The notes beneath the pieces were generated by a model that saw nothing but the letters and a program-made list of their open reading frames with translations, did no database searches and was not told where the DNA came from. Position numbers and translations under genes: made by a program. 64,000 nt of DNA from Bog-473 sp963717455. GTDB taxonomy: Bacteria > Actinomycetota > Acidimicrobiia > Acidimicrobiales > RAAP-2. Below, piece after piece: positions 26,991-36,551 of the stretch. Every line of letters begins with the position of its first letter. Position 1 is the first letter of the stretch. The stretch lies in the NCBI GenBank assembly GCA_963717455.1, contig OY970336.1, positions 3,844,001 through 3,908,000 of the forward strand, written 5' to 3'.

Positions 26991-29255
26991 GTGGGGCCGG
27001 GCACGGAGATCGGGGCTGCCTTGAGCGAGCCACCTGCGCCCGGATCCCTCCCGCCGGGCCCCACCGGCAGCATGAGCCCGGCGGACCTGGCGCTCTTGGT
27101 CTCCGATTCCGGAGACGAGCGCCAACGAGCGGCGGACGCAGCCCAGGACGTCCTGCTCCCCGAGGATCTGCTCCCGGGAGTCGGGGAAGAAGCGATGACG
27201 CTGCGCGAGGGCTTGCGCAGCGCCGGGGCCAGGACCTTTGTCGTCCTGGCCGTCATCGTCACCCTCGACAACCTGCAGAGCCAGGGGCTGGCGGTGCTCG
27301 CTCCCAACATCCAGTCCTCCTACCACGTCAGCACGGCCGCCATCACCTTCGTGGCCGGTATCTCTGGCGGCTTCCTGGTCCTGGGCATCGTTCCCATGGG
27401 GTGGCTGGCCGACCGCTTTCGCCGTGCGCCCATCATCGGTTGGGCCACGTTCATGTTCGCCGCCATGGTGTTCGCCACCGGGCTGGCGACCAACATCTTC
27501 CTGTTCTTCCTCGCCCGGTTCGGGGCCGGGATCTCCCAGTCGAGCAACAACAGCGTCAACGGCTCGCTCCTGGCCGACTCCTACCCCATCAGCTTGCGAG
27601 GGCGCATCTATGCGGCCATGGGGATCGGGCAAGGCGCGGCAACCGCCCTCAGCCCACTTCTGGTCGGACTGATCGCCACCACGGTCGGGGGCCCGAATGG
27701 CTGGCGGTGGGCCTTCTTCACGCTCTCCATCCCGATCCTGCTCGTCGCGTTCCTGGCCTTCCGCCTCCCCGAGCCGCCGCGGGGCCAATTCGAGAAACAA
27801 GACGTGCTGGGCGAGGTCATCAACGATGCGCGCCCGGCGGCGCCGTCCATGGAGGCGGCGTTCGAGCGGATCCTGCGCATCCGCACGATCAAGACCTGCC
27901 TCATCGCCTTCTCGGCCATCGGGTTCGGCCTCTTCACCGTCCCCGTGCTCGGTAATCTCTACCTGAAGGACCGCTTCGGTCTCGACGCGTTCCAGCGCGG
28001 GATCATCGGCACCATCGGAGGCCTCGGTGTGCTGGTGGCGCTGCCGCTCGTCGGGCGCTATTACGACCGCCTCTACCGCAGGGATCCAGCGCGGGCGCTG
28101 ACGCTGATCGGCATCGTGGTGCTTCCCGTCGCCATCCTCACCCCCATTCAGTACGCCATGCCGAGTGCCGCCCTGTGGGCGGTCTTCAGCGTCCTGGTGA
28201 CCGTGCTGCTGCTGACCTCGTTCTCCATGATCGGACCCGTGCTCATTTCGGTGGCGCCTTACCGCCTGCGGGGAATGGTGGGAGCGGTCGGGGGGATCTA
28301 CGTCTTCTTCGTCGGTGCCACCGGTGGCGCCGTGTTGGCGGCGCTGCTCGACAGCCTCGTCGGGGTGCGGGCCGCGGTCCTGATCATCATGATCCCCTCC
28401 ACGTTGATCGGGGGGTTCCTGATCATCCGCAGCGCGCACTTCATCCGCAACGATCTCTCCCTGGTCGTGGTGGAATTGCAGGAGGAGCTCGAGGAGCACC
28501 GGCGCCAGGAAGAGGACCCGGCGAGCATCCCGGTCCTGCAGCTGAACGGAGTCGACTTCAGCTACGGGCACGTCCAGGTGCTCTTCGGGCTCAGCATCGA
28601 AGTGCAACGCGGCGAGGTGCTGGCGCTGCTCGGCACCAACGGGGCGGGAAAGTCGACAGCGCTGCGCGTCGCCGCCGGTCTGGAGGTCGCCTCGCGCGGC
28701 GTCGTCCGACTGAACGGTCGGGACATCACCTACACCACCCCCGAGCAGCGGAACCGGCTCGGCATCCACCTCCTGCAGGGTGGCAAGGGCGTCTTCCCGC
28801 AGATGACCGTCGCCGAAAACCTCGAGATGGGCGGGTTCGTCTACCGCTCGGATCGCGCCGACCTCCGTCGTCGCATCGACCGGGTCCTCGAGTTGTTCCC
28901 TGTCTTGCGGGAGCGCCGGTCGCAGCGAGCCGCCTCGCTCTCGGGCGGAGAGCAGCAGATGCTCGCCCTGGCGATCGTGATGCTGCACGAACCAGAAATA
29001 CTCATGATCGACGAGCTGTCACTCGGTCTCGCGCCGATCGTGGTCCAAGGCCTCCTCGATGTGGTCGAGAGCCTGAAGGTGGCCGGCGTGACGTTGATCA
29101 TCGTCGAGCAGTCGCTCAATGTGGCTGCCGCGATTGCCGAACGAGCCGTCTTCATGGAAAAGGGCCGCGTCCGCTTCTCGGGACCGGTGCGTGACCTCCT
29201 GGAACGAGACGACCTGGCGAGGGCCGTGTTCCTCGGCGGGCACGAGAGCGATTGA
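26991..29255 (+). CDS. MFS transporter fused to LivF-type ABC ATPase
   Basis: A 754-residue two-part membrane protein. Residues about 80-500 form a 12-helix major facilitator domain, with the loop-2/3 motif GWLADRFRRAP and LLADSYPISLRGRIYA after helix 4. Residues about 515-754 form a branched-chain amino acid (LivF) ATPase: Walker A GTNGAGKST at about 547-555, Q-loop, signature LSGGEQQ near 649, Walker B ILMIDEL near 669, and H-loop replaced by the LivF-type EQSLNVA. Both halves look complete. The start is uncertain: GTG 26991, TTG 27021 (better ribosome site) or ATG 27072. The gene overlaps the following LivHMG gene region by a few bases. How an MFS unit works with an ABC importer is unclear; it may be a second carrier or a membrane anchor. 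Confidence 0.9.
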   Translation: MGPGTEIGAALSEPPAPGSLPPGPTGSMSPADLALLVSDSGDERQRAADAAQDVLLPEDLLPGVGEEAMTLREGLRSAGARTFVVLAVIVTLDNLQSQGLAVLAPNIQSSYHVSTAAITFVAGISGGFLVLGIVPMGWLADRFRRAPIIGWATFMFAAMVFATGLATNIFLFFLARFGAGISQSSNNSVNGSLLADSYPISLRGRIYAAMGIGQGAATALSPLLVGLIATTVGGPNGWRWAFFTLSIPILLVAFLAFRLPEPPRGQFEKQDVLGEVINDARPAAPSMEAAFERILRIRTIKTCLIAFSAIGFGLFTVPVLGNLYLKDRFGLDAFQRGIIGTIGGLGVLVALPLVGRYYDRLYRRDPARALTLIGIVVLPVAILTPIQYAMPSAALWAVFSVLVTVLLLTSFSMIGPVLISVAPYRLRGMVGAVGGIYVFFVGATGGAVLAALLDSLVGVRAAVLIIMIPSTLIGGFLIIRSAHFIRNDLSLVVVELQEELEEHRRQEEDPASIPVLQLNGVDFSYGHVQVLFGLSIEVQRGEVLALLGTNGAGKSTALRVAAGLEVASRGVVRLNGRDITYTTPEQRNRLGIHLLQGGKGVFPQMTVAENLEMGGFVYRSDRADLRRRIDRVLELFPVLRERRSQRAASLSGGEQQMLALAIVMLHEPEILMIDELSLGLAPIVVQGLLDVVESLKVAGVTLIIVEQSLNVAAAIAERAVFMEKGRVRFSGPVRDLLERDDLARAVFLGGHESD

Positions 29256-29257
29256 CG

Positions 29258-32098
29258 ATGCTCGCCGTCTCGTGGATCAACGGTCAGGTCGTCTTCGATG
29301 GCCTGGTCCAGGGTCTGGCCATCGCCGTGATCGCGGTGGGCGTCGTCCTCGTGTATCGCGCCACCCGCATCATCAACTTCGCCGTCGGAAACATGGGCGT
29401 CGTCGGGGCGGCCCTCCTCTCCCTGCTGGTGGTCCAGTACCACGTGCCGTTCTGGGTGGCGCTCGGTGTGGCGCTCGTGACCGGCCTGGCTTTCGGTGCA
29501 CTGGTCGACACCACGGTGATCCGCCGTCTGCGCAAGTCACCCCGGGTGGTCGTGCTCGTCGCCACGATCGGGGTGGCACAGGTCGCGGAGGCAATTGCGT
29601 TCAAGATCCCGACGCCGAGCGACCTCAGCCTGCACTACCCGAGCGCCATCAACGGCACGTGGACGGTGGCCGGCGTCCAAGTCAGGGGTTCGGACCTGTC
29701 GATCCTGATCATCGTCCCCATCACCTTGGCGGCTCTGACATGGTTCTTGGACCGCACCACCCTCGGCAAGACCGTCAAGGCTTGTGCCGGCAATCCATCG
29801 CTGGCCCGCCTCTCGGGCATCAGCCCCAAGGTGATCTCGACGATGGTGTGGGCCCTCGCGGCCGCCCTCTCGACGCTCTCCATCGTCCTCATCGCCGGCC
29901 AGACGGGCTCGGCGGGGGATGTCACGACCCTCGGATCGCAGACGCTGTCGCTGGCCCTCGTCGCCGCGGTGATCGGCGGCATGGTGTCCTTCCCGCGCGC
30001 GATCATCGCCAGTCTCGCCATCGGACTCGGTGAGAGCATCTTGAACTTCAACTTCATCGCCGAGCCCGGCTTGATCAACCTGCTGCTCCTGATCACCGTG
30101 CTGATCGCAGTGCTGTTCAACCGGGAGCGGACCACCGAGACCGAGGTGTTCGCGTTCACCCCGCAGGCTCGCCCGATCCCGGAGCGCCTCCGGTCGTACC
30201 GCTGGGCCCGCAACGTCAACAAGAGCGGCATCATCCTCCTGGCGGTGATCGGGATCGCCCTACCCCTCGTCTTCACGACACCGTCCACGAACCAGATCTT
30301 CACGGAGGTGCTCGCGTTCGCGATCTGCGCCACGTCACTGACCGTCCTCACCGGGTGGCTGGGGCAGCTGTCGCTGGGTCAGATGGCCTTCGCCGGGCTG
30401 GGTGCCCTGTTCGCCGCCCGCCTCGTGGAAGCGGGCGTCCCCTTCTGGCTGTCCATCGCGGCGACGACGGTCGCCTCCGCCATGATCGCCACCATCCTCG
30501 GCCTTGGCTCGCTGCGGGTTCGAGGTCTCTACCTGGCCGTGGTGACGTTCACGTTCGCGCTTGCCGCCCAGCAGTACTTCTTCAGCCTGCCGGTACTCAG
30601 CGGACAGTCCTCGGATGGTTCCGACCTTCCATTTCCACCTGGCAAGCTCTTCTCGCTGTCGTTCCCCGGACAGCGCACCTACTACTACGTCGTCCTGGTG
30701 ATCCTGGGCGTCGTCCTCCTGGTCACGAGCCGGTTCCGGGACAGCGGCGTGGGGCGCTCCATCATGGCGGTCCGCGACAACGAGACCGCCGCCGCCGCCT
30801 ACACGGTGCGCCCGGCGTGGGAAAAGATCCGTGCCTTCGCCATTGCAGGTGCTCTCGCCGGGTTGGGCGGCGCGTTGCTCAGCGGCGCCTTCGCCAATGT
30901 CGCCTTCTCGGGGCCCGGCAGCCCCTTCATCGTGGACGGCTCACTGGCTCTGGTGGCCATGGTGGTCATCGGCGGGATGGGCTCCGTCACGGCAGCGGTG
31001 ATCGGCGCGGTCTGGGTCATCGGCATCCCGGCGCTGGCGCCCAACAACGCCGTGCTCGGGCTTCTGGCATCGAGTCTGGGGCTGCTGGTCATCCTGCTCT
31101 ATTTCCCCCGCGGGCTCAATCAGGTCAGCTACGACGTACGCGACGCGTTCTTGGCGTGGGCAGACCGCCGCTTCGGCAAGGAGCCCGTCGCCACAACCAC
31201 GCGTGAGCGGGCCACGCCGATCCGGCCGGCGGCCGAACTACGAGCCGGAGACGTCCCCTCGCTCGCCGTCTCCAATCTGCGGGTGGTCTTCGGCGGCATC
31301 ACCGCGGTGAGCGACGTCAGCCTGGTCGTGGAGAGCGGCCAGATCGTCGGCCTGATCGGGAGCAACGGTGCCGGCAAGTCGACGCTGATGAACGCGATCG
31401 GTGGCTTCGTCACTGCCTCGGGCTCCGTGCGCCTCGGTGACCACGAGATCGGGAACAGGCCTCCTTCTTCCCGCGCCGCGTTGGGCCTCGGTCGGACCTT
31501 CCAGTCGGCCACCCTCTTCCCCGAGTTGACCGTCACCGAGACGCTCCTCGTGGCCCACGAGGCGAGGGGAAGGACGGGGGTGCTCTCGACGGCACTCGCG
31601 CTGCCACCGGCACGGCGCCGGAGCCGGCGCGACCGGTCCGACGTCGCCGATCTGGTGGAGCTCCTGGGGCTCACCCAGTGGCGGGACCATCACATAGGCG
31701 ACCTGTCGACTGGGACCCGGCGGGTCGTGGAGCTCGCCGGTCTCCTCGCGCTCGACGCAAAGGTCCTCTGCCTCGACGAACCCACCGCGGGCCTGGCGCA
31801 ACGCGAGACGGAGGCCTTCGGCCCCCTGATCGTCAGCGTCCAACGAGAGCTCAGCGCGTCGGTTCTGTTGATAGAGCACGACATGCCCCTCATCATGAGC
31901 ATCAGCAACCACGTCTACTGCCTCGAAGCGGGGTCCGTCATCGCGGAGGGCTCGCCGACGGATATCCGTGAGAACCCGCGCGTCATCGCCAGCTACCTGG
32001 GGACGGACGAGCGAACCATCGTCCGCAGCGGCGCAACGACACCGGTGGGCCCGCTCGTCAATGATGCGGGCCTGAGCAACCCGCCCGCGGTGGTGTAG
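29258..32098 (+). CDS. LivH-LivM-LivG fusion (two permeases and one ATPase)
   Basis: A 946-residue fused importer subunit. Residues 1-290 are a LivH permease (LVYRATRIINFAVGNMG, then the EAA-like stretch near LDRTTLGKTVKACAGNP). Residues about 320-640 are a LivM permease (TGWLGQLSLGQMAFAGLGA; GRSIMAVRDNETAAAAY). Residues about 665-900 are a LivG ATPase: Walker A G701-T709 (GSNGAGKST), degenerate signature DLSTGTRR, Walker B VLCLDEPTAGL, and H-loop IEHDM. ATG 29258 is chosen; TTG 29252 overlapping the upstream stop (TTGA) is an alternative. Together with the MFS-LivF protein it supplies all four core domains of a branched-chain-type importer. Confidence 0.92.
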   Translation: MLAVSWINGQVVFDGLVQGLAIAVIAVGVVLVYRATRIINFAVGNMGVVGAALLSLLVVQYHVPFWVALGVALVTGLAFGALVDTTVIRRLRKSPRVVVLVATIGVAQVAEAIAFKIPTPSDLSLHYPSAINGTWTVAGVQVRGSDLSILIIVPITLAALTWFLDRTTLGKTVKACAGNPSLARLSGISPKVISTMVWALAAALSTLSIVLIAGQTGSAGDVTTLGSQTLSLALVAAVIGGMVSFPRAIIASLAIGLGESILNFNFIAEPGLINLLLLITVLIAVLFNRERTTETEVFAFTPQARPIPERLRSYRWARNVNKSGIILLAVIGIALPLVFTTPSTNQIFTEVLAFAICATSLTVLTGWLGQLSLGQMAFAGLGALFAARLVEAGVPFWLSIAATTVASAMIATILGLGSLRVRGLYLAVVTFTFALAAQQYFFSLPVLSGQSSDGSDLPFPPGKLFSLSFPGQRTYYYVVLVILGVVLLVTSRFRDSGVGRSIMAVRDNETAAAAYTVRPAWEKIRAFAIAGALAGLGGALLSGAFANVAFSGPGSPFIVDGSLALVAMVVIGGMGSVTAAVIGAVWVIGIPALAPNNAVLGLLASSLGLLVILLYFPRGLNQVSYDVRDAFLAWADRRFGKEPVATTTRERATPIRPAAELRAGDVPSLAVSNLRVVFGGITAVSDVSLVVESGQIVGLIGSNGAGKSTLMNAIGGFVTASGSVRLGDHEIGNRPPSSRAALGLGRTFQSATLFPELTVTETLLVAHEARGRTGVLSTALALPPARRRSRRDRSDVADLVELLGLTQWRDHHIGDLSTGTRRVVELAGLLALDAKVLCLDEPTAGLAQRETEAFGPLIVSVQRELSASVLLIEHDMPLIMSISNHVYCLEAGSVIAEGSPTDIRENPRVIASYLGTDERTIVRSGATTPVGPLVNDAGLSNPPAVV

Positions 32099-32150
32099 CG
32101 CTCACCTCTCCAAGGCTCGAGACCCCACTGGATCGGGGCCACGCTCAGCC

Positions 32151-33425
32151 CTACCCTGTGGTGGTCTTCAGCTGCAGCACCTTCTTGGTCGGGTTCCACT
32201 GGTAGACGAACACCGGTCCGTTCCCGTCACCATGACCAGACGAGAAGCTGAACGTCCCGCCTCCACCGGGGATGGTGACGTGACCGAGCGAGGCAGCCCC
32301 CTTGCTGAAGGTCTGGTTGTTGAGCGTCTTGCCGGCGGCCTTGGCGAAGGCGGAGAACAGGGCCATCTGCTGGCACGCGAGCTCCGGCGCCGTCCACGTG
32401 ACCGGCGTGGATGACGTGGCCGTCACCGGGTTGTTGATGGTCGCGCCGGGCTCGGCGGCGTGGATGGTGGCGATACAGCGCTTCATCGCCGGGTCGTTCC
32501 ACACGACGGCGACCGGCGGATAGCCACCCGCCGTCAGCCCGTTCTTGATGATCGCCTGGGAGTACCCCAGCTTGTTGGTGACGTACGCGTCCAGATCGAT
32601 GTAGTCGGTGGCGACAATCCGTGGGTGGTAGGTGCTCTGGTTGCTCTGGAGCGCCTCTGCCCAGCTGTTGCCCGAGTTGCCCACCGCCACGACCTCGTTC
32701 ACCCCGGCGGTCTGGAATTTCTCCGCGATGACGCCGTACTCCTGCGTGAACGCCGTCGTGTCGGTATCGGGGACGCTGTTGACTGCGGTCTGGACGACGT
32801 CCACCCCCAGCTTGTGGAGTTCAGGGATGACGAGGTTCATCTCGGCCTGATCTGGAGACGTTCCGACCACGCCTATCTTCTTCCCGGCGAAGGCGCCCTC
32901 CTGCTTGAAGATCGCCATCTCCTTGGGGATCAGATCACTGTCGGAGATGATGTTGTTGAACCATGGTGCCTTGGCCTGAGCCGACTGCACGGCGGTCAGC
33001 GACGCACCGATGATCGGCACGTCGTGGGTCGTGAGGTAGCAGGCGACGTCGGCCCCCTGAAAGAACCCCAACACGGCGAACACGTTGTCGTCCTCGGTCA
33101 GCTTGGTGCAGGCAGTGGCGGCTCCCGCCGTCCCCAGCGGGTCGACCGGCGCGAACACCGGTACGATCTTGCGGCCGTTGATCCCCCCGTGAGCGTTGAT
33201 CTGGTTGATGAGCGTCGTGTACGCGACCTGGTAGTTGCCGGGATCGACATTGATGATGCTGCGGATAGCGGCGACGTCGGGGTAGGTGATACCGACCTTG
33301 ATGCTGGTCGATGTGACACCCTGCCCGGCCTGGGCCGCGCCCTCGGCGGCGCCAACCGCGACGAGCTGGATGATCACGGTCAGAGAGAAGAGCAGCACGG
33401 CGATCGCCGCGATTGACTTGCGCAT
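32151..33425 (-). CDS. Second branched-chain-type ABC substrate-binding protein
   Basis: A 424-residue Peripla_BP_6 protein with a clean signal peptide (MRKSIAAIAVLLFSLTVIIQ, cleavage near AEGAA-Q). The mature start GQGVTSTSIKVGITYPDVAA and INAHGGINGRKIVPVF parallel the first binding protein at 25571, to which it is visibly related (similar VTATTISVG and CTKLTEDD/CTQLTEDD segments). It is convergent with the LivHMG gene and separated by 52 bp. An AAAGGA ribosome site precedes its ATG. Two divergent binding proteins sharing one fused importer would widen its substrate range. Confidence 0.92.
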   Translation of the reverse strand: MRKSIAAIAVLLFSLTVIIQLVAVGAAEGAAQAGQGVTSTSIKVGITYPDVAAIRSIINVDPGNYQVAYTTLINQINAHGGINGRKIVPVFAPVDPLGTAGAATACTKLTEDDNVFAVLGFFQGADVACYLTTHDVPIIGASLTAVQSAQAKAPWFNNIISDSDLIPKEMAIFKQEGAFAGKKIGVVGTSPDQAEMNLVIPELHKLGVDVVQTAVNSVPDTDTTAFTQEYGVIAEKFQTAGVNEVVAVGNSGNSWAEALQSNQSTYHPRIVATDYIDLDAYVTNKLGYSQAIIKNGLTAGGYPPVAVVWNDPAMKRCIATIHAAEPGATINNPVTATSSTPVTWTAPELACQQMALFSAFAKAAGKTLNNQTFSKGAASLGHVTIPGGGGTFSFSSGHGDGNGPVFVYQWNPTKKVLQLKTTTG

Positions 33426-33578
33426 GGTGTCCTTTCAGCTAGTCACGAACAGACGATGCCGGTCTGGGCGCTCTGCCTGGCTGCTCCCCGTCGTAGGGCA
33501 GGCAGGTTCATGCAAGGGCGAGCCGGCCAAGGATACGTACTCCGGGCCGGAGAAATACCGCGACCCCATTGACATTCC

Positions 33579-34307
33579 TCAGGTGCCACCAGGTCGCCGC
33601 TCCTTCCTGCGACTCACAGACCCAGCCCGCGTCGCTCCGCCCGGCCCGGGTTTCGCCGTTCGCCGAGGGCGCGACGTCGTCGGCACGCTTTTTGGTATCG
33701 GTGAAGACGTACCTCTCCCAGTCAGCCGGGCATGCACGCCTTCGATGACCGATCGCACCACCAACTCGAACTCCCGGTCGCCATCACGCTCAAGATGAAA
33801 GACGAGCCGTGCATTCGGAAAGGACGCAAGCTGGGTGTCATTGGGGAGCTGTAGTTCATGCAGTCCCAGCTCTGCCTCGACGAACCCGATGATCGCCGTA
33901 CTGCTGGCGGATGCGGCCAACAACGCGGAGTCGAGCTCGAGGCCGCTCTGTTGCCACACGCTGAGCCAGCGCTCCGTCATCGGGAAGATGGACGACGTCC
34001 ACACGCGATAGTCACTGCGGAGCCGAGCCACAGCGGGATGAGCCACGGTGCTCTCCCGCATCCAGCACGCCATCGCCCACAGGTCGTCCCGCCATGACCC
34101 TGTTGGCGGCGGGAGCGGTCGTTCTGAGATTGCCGCATCAACCAAGAGCGCGACCAGTGCCGCCTTGTCCTCGACATGGTGGTAGAGCGCCATGGGCGTC
34201 ACGCCGACGGCGTCAGCGACCGCCCGCATGGTGAAACCGGAGGCACCCTCCTCGTCAGCCACGGCCAGAGCGGCCGCCGCGATCCGCTGCAGGGTCAACT
34301 CAGCCAT
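33579..34307 (-). CDS. TetR-family regulator
   Basis: A 242-residue repressor with an N-terminal TetR HTH (IAAAALAVADEEGASGFTMRAVADAVGVTPMALYHHVEDKAALV, positions about 8-50) and a TetR_C-type ligand domain. A basic, proline-rich tail of about 40 residues follows (from ARLTGRG). It lies 83 bp downstream of the alpha/beta-hydrolase-like gene on the same strand. The inverted repeat upstream of that gene (36487-36503) is a likely target, giving feedback control of the divergent region. Confidence 0.88.
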   Translation of the reverse strand: MAELTLQRIAAAALAVADEEGASGFTMRAVADAVGVTPMALYHHVEDKAALVALLVDAAISERPLPPPTGSWRDDLWAMACWMRESTVAHPAVARLRSDYRVWTSSIFPMTERWLSVWQQSGLELDSALLAASASSTAIIGFVEAELGLHELQLPNDTQLASFPNARLVFHLERDGDREFELVVRSVIEGVHARLTGRGTSSPIPKSVPTTSRPRRTAKPGPGGATRAGSVSRRKERRPGGT

Positions 34308-34390
34308 CGCGGCTGACCGGCGGTAGGCAACGATCGTCCCGACGACACAACCGGGTCGAGCGCGCGGGTACCGCTGACGCCGGACGTTCG

Positions 34391-36439
34391 CTACTGAACG
34401 ACAACCCGCACCCGCCCCAGGTTCTGGACTCGGGCGAACGGCGTCCTGGCGTCGCCCTGCCGTTGTGATGTCGCCCGGAGCGCCGGGAAGTAGGTACCCG
34501 GTTCGGAGAAGGCGTAGGTCGCCGAGAGGGTCAGCGTCGAGAAGGCAGAATCGGTATCGCCGAAGTTCTCGACGACCGGAAAGTCACCGCCGCCCTCGAA
34601 GTCCCATTCGGCGTGCACGACCGTCCCGGACCCCGGTGGCACCTCAATGACGGCGGAGAACCCCACGGCCTCGCCGACGGCGACATCGGCTCGGACGGCA
34701 CCGTTGGCCCGCACGTCGACCACCGGCTGAATTCCCCGGCGCGCGGCTGCCTTTGCGGGGACGTGCACCTGACCGTCAATGACCTCGTAGGTCGTGCTCG
34801 GAGGCGGGGCCAGTCCCCTCTCGACCCAGTCGCTGAGGTCTCGTAGCGCCTGCTGTAACACCCCCGAGTAGCTGACGACCCGGGTCGTCCGGACCGGCCG
34901 CGGGTCCCCCGGTGCATCGTACGGCGCCGTGTGCATGGCGTGGTCGACGAACCACAGCCGGTACGAGTCGTCGATCTGGGGCCCGAGAGCCGCCTGGACG
35001 AGCGTGCGGTACCAGTCGGCCTGCCAGGGGACTGCGGCTTCGTCCATGAGCGCCTCGACCACGATCATCTTCCCGGCGAACCGGCCCGACTGAATGGAGC
35101 CCGAACCCTGTCGCGCGAAGCGGGGGCCCATGAGCTTGGGTCGCTGCGGGTAGACGGGTACGCCGTCGGCTTTGAACTGATCCCACACGTAGAACTCGGG
35201 CGACGGCACCTGATGGCGGTGATACGTCTGCGCCGCCAGGTAGATCCCGTTGTCTACCCGGACGGCGTCGCCCGCCTTTATGTCCCGGAGGGCCTCGAAG
35301 TGTGCCTCGCCGAACCCGGTCATCACGAGGTCACCGAGCACTCCGACGATGTAGAGGACATGGCCGGCTGCCGCACCGCTCGTGAAGATCAGGCTGGCCC
35401 CCTGGATGCCGCCCTCCGGGAGGCTCTCGATCCGGAGCGCCGCCGGCATCTCGGACTCGTGGTCACCGAACCGCGCCGACATCGACATCGGGAGGCCCAA
35501 CTCCGCCGCCTCGGCCGACATCACGACCTTGCTGATGGTCGTCTCGTGCTGGACGCGGCTGCGGGCGAGTGATTCAGTCGGGTTCGCGCCCAGGTAGCCG
35601 GGAACCTTCCAGAAGTCGTCGAAGTAGTCAGGGTCCCACTTCACGATGTTGTCGATCAGGCTCGAGAAGACCCCGGTATACCCCAGCGCGATCCGTTCGA
35701 CGTCGAACCACGCCCGCGGTGGGAATCCCATGCGGGTCACCTCCGCGAACGCCTCCCGCTCCTCGGTGTTCAGGCCGCTCAACACGTCCCCGCTCCCACC
35801 AGGCTCCAGGGCGTCGACGATGGCAGGAAATTTGTCGCGCAGGATCCGGATGGCATGGGCCTGCACGGTGAACAGGTAGGGCATGCTCACCGGTGAACCG
35901 TGCACGAAGGGCACTGCGCCATCCCAGACGTCGATCCGGTTCTCGAAGCAGCTCATCGTCTTGAACGCACCGCCGCTGCCGCCGTACACGTAGCCGTAGG
36001 GACGGTGCTCCCCGTACATGTCCGCGGCCAGGACCCGGGAGTAGGTCGCCGATGCGGCGCTGGCGCGGAACCCAGCAATGGTCGAGTCCTCGCCGGGGAA
36101 CATCACTGTCCGTCCCTGGTTGGACTCGACCAGGTAGGCGCCGCTGGCATGGGCGAACTCGATCGTGCGACCGATCATCCCCGCCATGACGGACGGGGCG
36201 GCGTGCTCGGTCCCCGATATGGGCATCAGGGGATGGAAGAATCGCCCTTCGTAGCGCTCGGGCGGTGGGAAGTAGAAGGAGAACCGGCAATCGGTTCCCT
36301 CGAATCCGCCGTGGACGTACCGGTGGCGAACCGGCTCGTCCCGCCACTCGTCGACGTCGACGTATGCATTGTCGTACATCGGGTCTCGGGACCCGGCGGG
36401 GCCGGTCACGAGACCGACGTCGCCACGTGTTGCGTGCAT
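34391..36439 (-). CDS. Large alpha/beta-hydrolase-like protein with C-terminal PKD-like domain
   Basis: A 682-residue protein not assignable to a named enzyme. A probable nucleophile elbow is YGYVYGGSGGAFK, with Ser155. A candidate catalytic His lies in FVDHAMHT, close to the end of the hydrolase part. Residues about 590-680 (VHAEWDFEGGGDFP, ATYAFSEPGTYFPALRA) resemble a PKD-type beta-sandwich. No signal peptide or membrane helix is seen. GTG 36454 is an alternative start five codons upstream. The gene is followed by a TetR regulator and is divergent from the DUF3237/monooxygenase pair. An esterase or C-C hydrolase in the same pathway is a reasonable guess only. Confidence 0.75.
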   Translation of the reverse strand: MHATRGDVGLVTGPAGSRDPMYDNAYVDVDEWRDEPVRHRYVHGGFEGTDCRFSFYFPPPERYEGRFFHPLMPISGTEHAAPSVMAGMIGRTIEFAHASGAYLVESNQGRTVMFPGEDSTIAGFRASAASATYSRVLAADMYGEHRPYGYVYGGSGGAFKTMSCFENRIDVWDGAVPFVHGSPVSMPYLFTVQAHAIRILRDKFPAIVDALEPGGSGDVLSGLNTEEREAFAEVTRMGFPPRAWFDVERIALGYTGVFSSLIDNIVKWDPDYFDDFWKVPGYLGANPTESLARSRVQHETTISKVVMSAEAAELGLPMSMSARFGDHESEMPAALRIESLPEGGIQGASLIFTSGAAAGHVLYIVGVLGDLVMTGFGEAHFEALRDIKAGDAVRVDNGIYLAAQTYHRHQVPSPEFYVWDQFKADGVPVYPQRPKLMGPRFARQGSGSIQSGRFAGKMIVVEALMDEAAVPWQADWYRTLVQAALGPQIDDSYRLWFVDHAMHTAPYDAPGDPRPVRTTRVVSYSGVLQQALRDLSDWVERGLAPPPSTTYEVIDGQVHVPAKAAARRGIQPVVDVRANGAVRADVAVGEAVGFSAVIEVPPGSGTVVHAEWDFEGGGDFPVVENFGDTDSAFSTLTLSATYAFSEPGTYFPALRATSQRQGDARTPFARVQNLGRVRVVVQ

Positions 36440-36476
36440 GTCCGATTCCTCCACCGTCAGCGGCCTGTTTCTACCG

Positions 36477-36503
36477 TATAGCTAGACCTATACAACATAT
36501 AGG
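36477..36503. promoter_or_regulatory. Perfect inverted repeat in divergent promoter region (TetR operator candidate)
   Basis: CCTATACAACATATAGG (36487-36503) has perfect 6-bp arms around 5 bp. An additional TATAG half-site at 36477-36481 pairs imperfectly with the same CCTATA arm, so three TATAG units lie in 27 bp. The site sits 38 bp before the hydrolase start and 49 bp before the DUF3237 start. Confidence 0.6.
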
Positions 36504-36551
36504 CGATTCCGGCGGCGGCACAACCCTCCCCACTCACTATGGTGCCCTGCC

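Noticed and set aside
26880..28988. 702-codon minus-strand open frame
   Set aside because: Antisense to the MFS-LivF fusion; Asp/Glu/His/Arg-rich shadow with no domain.
32114..32150. Hairpin between LivHMG and the second binding-protein gene
   Set aside because: Only 4-bp GGCT/AGCC and CCCC/GGGG pairings with large loops; too weak to call a terminator.
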